From: Pterobdella sp. o SKG-2022
Taxonomy: Eukaryota > Annelida > Clitellata > Hirudinida > Piscicolidae
Direction of reading: 5' to 3'
Assembly: GCA_964035795.1 (NCBI GenBank)
Contig: OZ038321.1
Coordinates: forward strand, 27,406,459 to 27,470,458
Length of the DNA: 64,000 nt
Under the pieces are notes generated by a model. The model was not told where the DNA came from, made no database searches, and was given only the letters and a program-made list of their open reading frames with translations. A program made the translations under genes and the position numbers. Positions 28,637 to 62,800 of the stretch are shown here, one piece after another (within the stretch, counting starts at the first letter, position 1; each line of letters begins with the position of its first letter).

Positions 28637-28770
28637 CTGCTTTATGTAGCGCGTCGCTTAAACGAATTAATTTGCTTATTTAATTTTTTTAATTTTTTTC
28701 TTCTGTGACGTAAGCACAGTCTTCAACCAATTAGAAGAGGCTGACAACGGTCGTTAGACATGCCTCCGTA
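28637..28770 (-). promoter_or_regulatory. Candidate BET promoter and untranslated first exon
   Basis: A locally GC-richer patch holds a CRE-like TGACGTAA (28706-28713) and a CCAAT box (28727-28731). On the minus strand, GCGACGCGCTACATAAAGCA is followed by a consensus-like donor (GCAG, then GTATTG) at 28637/28636. A 5' UTR exon spliced to the BET start exon at 24962 is plausible. It is inferred from motifs only; no transcript evidence is available. Confidence 0.3.
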
Positions 28771-31700
28771 TGATTACCAAGATCGTTATATCTGTTATAA
28801 TCATAATAACCTTAAAAACAAGAATAACAATATCATAATTTTAATGAAAATAAAATAAAGTAAAAAACGAAAAATATAATGATAAGATAGATATTAATAT
28901 AAAAATTAAAAATAAAAGAATGATCCAGGTAAAATTTTTTAAAAATTCGAAGAATTTGGTACATCTCAAAAATCGCAAAATTTCTTGGTTTTTGTTGCGT
29001 TTTTTGAATTCCACCAATAGAGTTTTAGATTTTAATATAGTTATTTAAATAGTTCTGAAGTGTGAACTATATGGATGTTGCAGTGGTACGTGGGTGGACA
29101 TGAGCGATAATTGATATCAGAGTTCAAGATTCTTTGGTCTTTTCGTTATTATTTAATAATATATTTTTTTTTTTTTTTTAGATTCCATTTCATATTTATC
29201 AAAATACCAAGAATTTGTTTGAGTTTTTTTTAATTCTCTCTTCCTTTTCTTTTTCCTGTTTGGTTCTTTTCTTCTCCCAAACACCCATCCACCAATACAC
29301 CATTGTTCTACTCTGACGTAATACACAATAAATGCAAATGGATGGATGAATGGATGGAGAGAGAATGAAAATAAGGATGAAAGTAGAATTAATTTTCAAA
29401 TGAAGAAGTGTGTTGATGTAAGATTGAGAAGTCGGGTGGATGGATGGATGATGAGTGGATTGACTAATAAATATGAATAGATGGATGTATGGATAAATGT
29501 ATGAATGGATTATTAGCTGGTTTGTAGGTTGTATGGATAAAAGAATAAATTAATGGATAGATGGAAGGGTACATGAAGGCATATATATAGTGTTAGATGG
29601 ATAAATAGATTAATAAGCAAATAAATAGATAAACCATGGTTGCTGGTTTTTACATAAAGTTTATCATTGTAACTTCAAAAAAAAATATTTTGTCCAGGTG
29701 TTTTATAAAGACACTCTAGGTAAAATTCACAAACTTTGCCCAAAAAATAACTTATCAATTCATAGTTAGTGTAAAAATGAAAAAGTTCGTGTGGTTACCA
29801 TGGAGAGAAAGATGGACGAATATGGAGAGGCATAATATAAAGTTGCTACAGTGGAAATCAAACTCATAAATATATGAAATATAACTTATATAAAAATATA
29901 ATTTAAATAATATAACAAATAAATAGATAAAATCTTTCAAAAGGTTTAAAGAGTTTATAATAATTATTAAATAGTTTAAAAAAAGCATTATGAAAGATGA
30001 GATTAATAAGTAAATGGGATAAAAGAAATTGAAGATCGATTGGTGGATGGATAGAAAGATGAATTGAAAATGGATATATGGGTCATTTTACAGATATATA
30101 AATAAGGATTGAATTGGTAGGAAAATCAATGGGCAGACAAACTATAGATTGGTTTGGGAATAAAGAATTATTCAAATAGGTTCTAGTGTTTTAGGCTCAC
30201 ATCAATTTAGGAAAAACTTGAATCATGTAATAAATAAACTGATACATAGATTCAAAACAGGAAGATAAATAGATTAATCAATAAATACATATACAGATGA
30301 ATAGGAAGGTAGAGATAGATGGACAAATAAATACAAAGGTGGATAAACAGACAGATAGAAAAATAGATAAAAAAATAGGTAGACAAAGGGATAGAAAAAT
30401 GAATAGGTAGATAGAAAGATAAATAAAAAGATAGATAGAGATAGAGAGACATGAACCCTAGCTTAAGAGAGGGTGGCATAGGCCTCCAGCTATGAGGTAG
30501 AATTTAGTCTGTCTCCAATGGAATTTTTCACCTTGTTGTTTTGTGTTATTACCTTTTTATACGGATCTTTCCGTCAATATAGATTTACTTTATTCGTTTT
30601 TTATTGTTGAATTTTTTAAATTTCAAAAACTCATTTTTTTTATTTTTTTGTTATATTCATCCCGCTTATAATATTAGAGTACTTTCTTCTTTTGAAGTTT
30701 GTGAATAACATTTTTGACTATTTCACAAAATTATTCATATGAATTATGTCTTATCTGTTTTTAAAAATTTTTTTTCATATTGATTTCTCTCATCAATCTA
30801 ATATTTCCAATATTTATTCCAATTTTTTATTTCATTTTGACGCTGTGAACTTTTCAAGTATTAGTCTATTATGGATTCTTGTTGCTTGTTTGTTGTTATT
30901 TGTAAATTATTGTTTTTAAAAAATATTTTTCAAATTTCAAATTATGTCAAAAGTTCAAATAAAATCAATATTTTTATGTTGTTTTGTGTAATGACTAAAT
31001 AATTTTAAAAAAATTTTTGCTAAAATTGATATGTTTTTATAAATTGATACAAAAAATTAAAAATAATTGGTTATTTATAATCATATTATTATATCAAAAT
31101 TAACATAAACTTTCAATAAAAAATTCTATTGGTCAAAACTAGAAACATATCAATCAGTAGTTTCCACATCTTTTATTGGTTAGTAGGCGGAGCTTAAAAA
31201 TTGCAAAGTTAATTTAGACCAATGATTGGTTGAAATAATTTAAAAGTACTAATTTTCATTTTAAATTCTTATTTATGTACAAACCGTCTGACAATGTTGA
31301 GTTTGAAACTTGTGTTTTATGCTGTGTTGTTTTTTTTTTTTCGAGTTTTGTTTGAAGTAAACTAAAACTGGAAGATTTCAGCTTGAAAATTGTTTAATTA
31401 TCGTTCATGTCTTAAATTTTAAATAAAAAGTTAAAAGCAATTTCTAGTCAAAATTTTTAAATAGTCACCAATAACATCTAACCTTGTCGGAGATTTCTCA
31501 CTTAACGTTTTATCCTACATATATAACAGCTCATCTCAATATACTTCCGTATTATGGAAAACAACTGCCAAAAGTTCCACGAAATTTTTCTTATTTAGGA
31601 TCCATATAAAAATCAGTGAATAAGTATAAAAGGGAAAATAGTTTTTAAAATTTTGGAAATTGGATAAATAACAAGATCAAAAAGAAAGACTCAGAAGAAG

Positions 31701-32054
31701 GCTTAAATCAAACTTATATTAACTTACTACCTCGGGGTTTGAATGTTGTTACGCTACCATTCAAAACTGTTAAGGCTTTTAAGCAATAAACTTCAAAAAG
31801 TTGCAAGTTTTCGCAAAATTTTTTTCAGAAAATCATCATTTACGTTCAAGAATAAAAAATACTACTCTAAACCAAATATAACATTAACGAAAAAAGTCTT
31901 CACTATCAGCGTATGAAAAAAACATTCTTTTATAAACCAACTCATGAAAATCCTCAAAAAATAGTTGAGCAACGCAAAACAACCAAACATAATCAACAAA
32001 ACAAAGCCAACCTTCAAAAACCCTCAACAAAACCAAGCATCCGGCCAACAAGAA

Positions 32055-55356
<23,302 letters not shown>

Positions 55357-55577
55357 TCATAACAATAATAACTTAATATTGTTTTATTTCCAAATTTTTT
55401 TTTGTTCTTCCTTATATTTATGTAACTTATTTTTTTTGCTATTGTTTCAATGTTATTCTTTGACTATCAATGTTATAATTTCATTATTAATTTATTATCG
55501 ATTTTTTTTCATTTTAAAATTATTTGAACCATTTTTGAATTTTTATGGAAAAACCTTTTTAAAATGATGGAAACAAT

Positions 55578-55583
55578 AATAAA
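55578..55583 (+). terminator. Candidate sim poly(A) signal
   Basis: AATAAA lies 222 bases after the sim stop codon. It is a reasonable position but one of several possible signals in AT-rich DNA. Confidence 0.3.
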
Positions 55584-56344
55584 AATCATTACTACCAAAC
55601 TTTTAAATTTTGCATTAAATATAAGCTAGCAAGTTTCGCTAGCCAATAAGAACTCCATCTTATATTTGTAAAAATATTTTCTATTAAACTTTCTCCATTC
55701 ATCGATCTCATATTGAAAAACAACAATAATAATAAGAAGAGTAAAAATATTTATTTCCATCATTATTTTCAAAATATACTCTGATTAATTTTTGTCATTA
55801 ATACAATATGTATATAATAAACATTAATTGGATAAATATTGGAAACTTTTTACGATATTTCCAACAGTTCAATATTGATTTCCATTGAATTCATAAAACT
55901 AAACCCATTAAAAATTGTTAGAATAAGATAGAGAAATAAGTAGATATCAAGATTTTGAATCCGGTTTAACCTCTACTATACTGAGGGTGGCTAGATTTAC
56001 CTCCTTCACAAAACATTTCTTGTGGTTTCATAAACTTCTAATCTTTTTTTCTATGTAGAACATCTTTTTCTTTAAAACCGACTTTACTAATTTCTGATAC
56101 TATTTTGCTTTTCCACTTTACCTTTGCCATACCCTTTATTTCAAAACCATCTATTATATAAATGAGCGCCTTCTTTGAAACATTCTTTTGAATCTTCCTC
56201 ATTGCCAGGTGAGGGTAACACCTTCTCGTGATGCCGGGTGTGCACTCTCACAGAAGTGTCAAAGAGGTTCTCATCCAGGTCAGCTTCCAAACATTGCCAG
56301 CATTTCAATAAAAAAAATAATGATAAATAAATAAATAAATAAAT

Positions 56345-56806
56345 TTAAAAAAAATGATTAGAAAAAATAATATATGAGCGTTTATTTGCCAAAAGATCTG
56401 AAAAAAAAAGATTTGAGGCTTCTTCCAAAAGAATGTGTGGAAACAGAAAACCTGAGTTGTTCATGAAGGTGATTCCACAGGGTGGGGGCAGTGACATAAA
56501 AAATTTTCCTCTCTGTGTTCTTACTTTATACTTACCTGGAACAACCTTCAATGAATTGGCAGATATCGGTTTCTGTTTACCTGGAATGCTTGATAGCATC
56601 TCAAAATCTTTTGAGAGATAGACTGAATTTTTATCAAACAAACACTTAAGCCTCAGCAGCAGAACCTTGTAGTCAATCCTCTCATCAATTTTAAGCCAAT
56701 GCAGATCTCTCAAAACAGGACTTATAGGATCAAGTTTTTTGGTACCTGTAATGAGCCTGGCTATTTTGGTCAAACACAACGGTGCTTCTTTGAGGATCAT
56801 TTCCAA
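56345..56806 (-). pseudogene. LINE reverse-transcriptase C-terminal remnant
   Basis: An uninterrupted minus frame of about 153 residues contains ARLITGTKKLDPISPVLRDL, then HWLKIDERIDYKVLLLRLKC and L, a clear match in pattern to the post-catalytic region of CR1/Jockey-type reverse transcriptases (aRlitg....itPvLr.LHWLpi..RI.yKvl.L..k.l). The expected APRLWNSLP block is poorly preserved (SLPPPCGITFMNN). The catalytic YxDD region is missing, so this is a 5'-truncated, inactive copy. Confidence 0.75.
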
Positions 56807-57238
56807 GCATGCTCGGCGTCAAAAAAAACCCTTTAACCCTATGATAACAGTGGGTGCTCCAAAGAGAAATAAATTATTCAATTATTTTTTCACTCTATTA
56901 TAACTTTAATTAACATATTTTTTACTCCAAATCAACACACATTTTATTAGTAATATAACCAACAAAATATTTCTGTTTGTTTACATTTAGCTCTTTTTTA
57001 ATACAAATTTTAAAAAACTTCGTAGAATAAGTTATTCAAATTTCAAGTATTTCTGAAACCTTTCTAACCTTCTAGAACAACACGAATTCACTTTTAAAAA
57101 ATTGAAATCAGTTTAAAAGGATTTTCGTATTATTCAATAAATTCCTCGGTGGGAAATAACTGAGAATTTCATGAAAATAAAGTCTTAATATTTGTTTGAG
57201 ACAACTCCAGCAAGCTGTATCGGTACTTTTGTGGCATC

Positions 57239-57662
57239 ATGGGTCAGGCGGGATCCACTATTCACAGGTTATTCAAGTCAGATATCTCTCAGAATAACGA
57301 AATTCCCACCAATCGAAACATTTCTCCTTTTGTGTATGAAACAGAAAGGTAATGATTGCTAGCTTTTTATCAATCTGCATTTCAATGGATTATTTAGATT
57401 GACTTTGTTCATTTTTTGGTTATTGATTTATAAAAAAACGTTTTTACTGAAACTGATTCTTGCTCAACAAAATTTCAGTTCATTGTACATAGATGAGGAT
57501 GGTGATTTAGCAGATGAGTTTTACACAGAAGTGCAAACAAAAGAAGGAGTAAAAATGTTGAAAGTTCCTTGTGAAAATTTGAAACCACTTGGCTACATTC
57601 GACATAATATTCCAAGACTTAACAAAAATTTACCTGTTCTCCTTTATGAAGTCAAATCTTGA
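57239..57662 (+). CDS. TUSC2: TUSC2 (FUS1) homologue
   Basis: Two exons, 57239-57348 and 57479-57662, joined in phase 2 across a 130-base GT-AG intron, encode 97 residues; vertebrate TUSC2 has about 110. The start MGQAGSTIHRLF has Gly2 and a Ser at position 6, the pattern for N-myristoylation known in the family. The conserved core reads SPFVYETE, then SLYIDEDGDLADEFYTEV, and the end reads HNIPRLNKNLPVLLYEVKS, matching the family's 'YDEDGDLAHEFYEE' and 'FPVILYEV' blocks. TUSC2 is a small mitochondrion-associated protein linked to calcium handling and tumour suppression in mammals; its role here is by homology. A candidate poly(A) signal is at 57880-57885. It is convergent with the coiled-coil gene to the right. 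Confidence 0.9.
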
Positions 57663-57879
57663 TTAAAATAATTTTTCTCATATTGATATATTTTATATTA
57701 TAGCTATCATTTTTTATAATTATCATGATTTTAAGTTTTCACACATAATTGTCATAACATGCTTGTATAAATTTCAAAATTTTTATTTCAACTGTATATA
57801 CCGAACACATGATCATATAATCATATTTATTCAGTATATATCTTTACTGTCAAATAAGAATTGTATAAAAGTGACATCA

Positions 57880-57885
57880 AATAAA
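57880..57885 (+). terminator. Candidate TUSC2 poly(A) signal
   Basis: AATAAA 218 bases after the TUSC2 stop. A second hexamer lies near 57974, close to the end of the opposing minus-strand exon, so the two 3' UTRs may overlap. Confidence 0.4.
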
Positions 57886-57986
57886 ACAAAATTCAATGAA
57901 AAATTATTGTTTATCCCAATTGTTGTTCAAACTTTTTGTCTACAACAACAATAATATAAATAACAAATATAAAAATAAAATTTTGT

Positions 57987-58062
57987 CTAATATGAAGCTT
58001 CTGAATCAGACTCTTGTTCGGTGGTCATATCTTTTCTCTCCTGATTCAAAAGATGATAGTTG
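57987..58062 (-). CDS. Possible terminal exon of a minus-strand gene
   Basis: After a plausible acceptor (ACCTTAG) the minus strand reads NYHLLNQERKDMTTEQESDS followed by EASY and a TAG at 57989-57987. The hydrophilic, acidic composition looks like a real C-terminus. It could be the last exon of the coiled-coil gene that starts to the right, or of another gene. The exon would be entered in phase 2, and no linking exon was found between 58063 and 59899. Confidence 0.35.
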
Positions 58063-59899
58063 CTAAGGTATTATGCAATGAATGTTACTGTTCATATGGA
58101 TATTATTTTGTCTTGAAAAAAGGCAATTTTATTTAAAAGCTATTTGAAAACTTAGATTTTTGAAAAGCTTCATTCAAAATAAAAACTGGCTCAATTAATC
58201 TTCAGATTGAATATAATTTCAAGACTTTCAATAATCATAACAACACTGAAGATTGACAAAAATGTACAAAACTTTTAAGACTAACATTCATCATCAATGT
58301 TGTCTTCATTATTAGTTTGATAATTTAAAAACAATGCTTAATACAATTTTTACCCAGCTTTGGCATTAAATGAAAACTCCAAGTCTTGGTTTTGGAATAT
58401 AATTATCAAATAATATAATTATTTTTAAGATAATCTTGATATATAAAAATAAAATATAAAATAATTTGATTCAGCTTCAATAATAAATTTATGTTAATTT
58501 ATTTTTAACTTAAATAAATACACTATAATGTGTATCTGAAATTTATATATTAAATTCCACTCAATTTCACTATATATATCATCCCACAAGATGTATAAAA
58601 TATTTTTTGGAATTCTTGTTTAATAAATCAATAAATTGTTTCAATAAATATTCAATCATTTAATTAGTTACTCATATTATAAATCATAATGAGTTGAAGT
58701 TTATATTGTGATAAATCAGTTCTCACTTGTATGTTTCGCAAAATCCTCTCCCAACGCTTTCCTGTCACTGTTACGTTAGGTTGAAACATAATATCTATTT
58801 TTACTATTGTTGATATTATTACTTTTCATTATTGTTAATATTATTTGAATTCTATGGTTTATCAAATATAATCTTTTATTGTGTGCATGCATAATAATAA
58901 AGTACATAATAAATAATGATAAAGCATTTTTATTATTATTGTTATTGTTACCCTCGGTAAAAAAAAAACAAGTTAGAAAGAAATTTAAAGGAGTTTGATG
59001 TTAATTATTTTGTATCTAAGATTTTTGTCAACTATGATAGGACTAAGGATTCTTAGGTCCTATAATAATAATAATAATATACATATGACGCAGCTTTGCT
59101 CTTCATCCAGGTAGTTAAAAACCATAAAAATCGTTTACATATTTAACTTAACACTCAATAATAAAATATGGCGGTTCTATTATGATAACGTTGATTAGCA
59201 AACGTTAAAAACAGTTTAGAATTATTGAAATAGGTCCATAAGATATTTTTCATTGAAAACTATCACCATTACATTGTTTCAAATATTATTTAAAAGCTTA
59301 ATTCATTTATGCATTCAAATATATAGTTGGTAAATACATGGAAAAATATCAATAAGACAAACAGATAGACGGAGCAAGACCCAGTGAAAGTTTGTCTGAT
59401 GAAGAAGTCACCTGCATACGGTAGTCACTTAAGAAGTCACCTAGCCTGGTATTAGGGTTTTTTAGTTGATTTTCCAAGAGTACTTGCTTTGAAACCACAA
59501 TTTTAGTGGAAATAGGACATGTTTTCAATATATTCATTTAAATATTAATTTCGCTATTATGATTGCAATGCTGGTGTTGACTCATACAATATCATATAAA
59601 TAGGGGAATACTCGAAAATTTAATAAGCGAAACTGTTTCTTATTTATCTATATAGGTTTTTTATTAAATTGTATATACCCTAGTACTGTATTAAGTTATA
59701 TATTGCCTTAATATACTCATAATCGGTTACGCAATGACCAAAAATCTAAATGAATTTCACGATTTCTATGTGTAAATTTTACTAAGCTCAAAAAAATACA
59801 GCGACTTTTGGCAATCATTACCCTACTATAAAAAGTATGAAAATGACATAATTATGACTTATTTTTATGAATAAATTTGGAAAATATAATTAAGAAAAC
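58063..59899. other. Gap between the possible terminal exon and the coiled-coil gene
   Basis: AT-rich DNA with short AAT runs and no convincing exon. A minus frame at 59380-59520 (TKIVVSKQVLLENQLKNPNT) ends at a CAG/GTGACT donor-like site. It has no clear acceptor and lies beside low-grade repeated sequence, so I did not call it. Confidence 0.4.
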
Positions 59900-62800
59900 G
59901 CTTGATAACTTGATGATTTGGTTCTTGACAAGAGACAACTCAGACATTAATGCCATGCTTTTGTAAGTTCTCTTCCTCACCGAGTATTTTAACGAGTGAA
60001 TCTGCAGAAATAATTGTGCAATTTGAGTCTAGATTAAGAGATTAACAGTGGTGTGGTTTTTGGCTGAGACTGTATTCATGGATCCAGCAATATTAACTAA
60101 GTAATAACTATGGGAATATTTGTTCGTATATATTTATTGGTAAATAATAAGTTTAAAAAATTTTTCATGAATTTTATCTATTAATGTGATAGATACGAGA
60201 AAAATGAAAAAGGTTTTTTAAACCTGTCTATTTAGTTCAATGCATTCTTCCTTGCCATTTCTCAGTTTCTCTAAAGTGATTGCAGTCTTTTCTTCCAATT
60301 TATCCAATATCAATACCTTTTCATTCATTTCTTTCTCTTTCTTTTTCAAGCTTCTTGCAATCTATATTTTAAATTTAAGAATTTATATTTCTAACTAAAC
60401 AAAATTATAGATTCGAACATAAAAAAATTAAAATACAAACTTATTAAAGAAATAAAACTATAAATATACAAGCCTGATTTAAACAAATTATCAATAGCAC
60501 ACAGTCAAAAGAAATTTTAGCTTATATATCTATATAAAGCTTCTACGATAAAAATCTCACTGTCACAAAAACAATACAAACACAAAACAACACTCAAAAA
60601 ACATCCTACTTCCTTCTCTTTTTTCTCCATAGCCCCTCGGTCGAAAGGTGGCCCACCGAGGATCCTAGCATGTCTATGCTCATCTTGAGGAAATTCCCTG
60701 TCGTAGGCCCGAGTCAGTTGGGTTTCTAGATCTATGATTCTATCTTGTATCTTCGAAAACTTGTGAGGTTTTGTTGGTTATAGTCAAAGATGTTTGGATA
60801 TACATTTTAATATACCTTAGGTAATTTTTATTTGCATCGACATTTAATTTAGTAAGTTATTCAAAAAATTTAAATTTAGTTTTTGATAATAAACTTCACA
60901 TCTATTTGAGAATTTATCAGTTTTTTTTCCAATTTCTTTTTTTTTTCCAGTTTGTCTTCTAAGATCTTCAATATTCTTTCCACATCACATTTGCTTATCA
61001 ACAAGCTTTTTATTTCATCTTCTTTAAGCGATTTTTTAATCTTGTTTTCAATATAGGAGTTTTCTGCAAATAATTATATCTATATTTTGTTTTTTATTTT
61101 CAAAAAATAGACTCACCGAGTGTTACTGAGCGCTGTGAAAACTCCATCAGATGGGACTTGTTTGCCATTAGGACCTGCTCTCTTGCGAGTGAAAAAATAA
61201 TTTAATTAACACTGTGTGTCTAAAATTTGCTAAAAAACTAAATTTTGAAATACTAATGACTTAACACTACAAAATACTTCGTACTTGAAAACGTTTGATG
61301 ACCCAAAAAAGCTCTAAAAATGCTTCAAATAAATTTTAATTTGAAACTGAAAACTGATCTATGCGAAGCTTTTTGTTAAATTTTCTATTTCAGTTCTAAA
61401 TAAATATGTATTTAATTTTTACTTTCTAGTAAGTTGTTTAGTTACAAATTCACCAATAAACATCAATCAATTTTCAAATAAAAAATGACTGATTAATCTA
61501 ACCTTTTTTTCACAAATGAAATTTCTTTTTCAATATTATCTTTTATTTTTTTTTTCTCTTCCATCTTTTCAGTTTTTTCCTTCAAGCTATTCTCCAAGAC
61601 AAATTTCTTTTCTTTATACTTTTCATCAATCTCAAGCGATCCAAGTTTTTCTCCAGATACCTTATTACGTAGTTTGTCGATGGCCATGAAAAAGATCGTG
61701 TGCAATGCCCTCTGCTTTTTCAACAGCCTGAACAACATTATTTGAAAATATATTTTTAGTTATAAAGCACTTTTTGAAAAGATATTTTTGGTTATATAGC
61801 AAGTTGATCAACATTTAGTTAAGATTATTTCCTTCGTTATATAACAATAAAAAAGCAACTGAGGACCACACACAAACTTAACTTCGAACCTTTAAGCTAT
61901 GACTTGAAGATTTTTTTAGACCCGAAACATTGAATTGACAACAAATTTAAAAGCAAAAAATATTAGTTGAACAATATCTTATATTCAGTCTAAAAAAATT
62001 CCAAAACTATTTAATGAAATTATTTCAACAAAAAGCGTAAAAATACATTCATAAAATAACGGATCTTTCTACATATTTTTGTTTTGGACGGCTCTGATCA
62101 GAGCATCTTTTTGTGATTCTTTTAACAGCAGTTTCTTCTTCACTCCCATTACCAAATCTTCTCCTTCTTCTATGTGTTTCTTAGCCCTGTTTCTTTCATG
62201 TCTCATGCTGTAATATCTGTCACTCAACTTTTCCATACTGTTTACAGATTATTTAAAGTTTGAAGTATTTTTTTAGGTTTATTATGGTTAATAGCACTGT
62301 TAATGAATTCAAACCCTGTACGTTTGAAGCCGCTAAAAAATAAGATTAAATTTAAAAATTACCATCGAAAAAAATTTGGATACGTCGATAAATATTTTCA
62401 ACCTATTTTTTATTCGAGAAAGCTTTTGCTTTTCTTCATCAATCTGAAGTTTAACTTCCACCAACTCTTCTTCCAAATCTTCATTTTCTTGCTGCCGTCT
62501 CATCAAGTCTTGAGCCTTGTTGTCTTTTTCATCAAGCTGTACAAATGAATTCAATGAAAATTGAGATTTTTATGCAAAAATTTTATTCTCTGAAACTTCT
62601 ACAAAATGAATATAAAGCACTGCCGGAAACAAGCTTTCAATGGAAGCCAAAAAATATTTTGAAGTATTTTTCAACTAAAACGGTTAATCTCGAACTCACC
62701 ACTTTTCTACTAATATACAAAAAAATTTATAAACTGTACACCTTTCTATGCATCATCTTCAAGACCGAAAGCAGATGGGCCCGATGCTGAGACAACTGGT

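Larger units (their letters stand above)
55357..57238. other. Interval between sim and TUSC2
   Basis: Holds the sim 3' UTR, a LINE remnant (56345-56806, -) and presumably the TUSC2 promoter. A 35-base patch at 55936-55970 resembles 17877-17911 inside the BET gene (both contain CAAGATTTT.AATCC.GTTTAA). Nothing else is recognisable. Confidence 0.5.

Noticed and set aside
59349..59537. Minus-strand frame ending at a donor-like site
   Set aside because: No clear acceptor, an internal near-repeat (GGTGACTTCTT twice) and no similarity to the neighbouring coiled coil.
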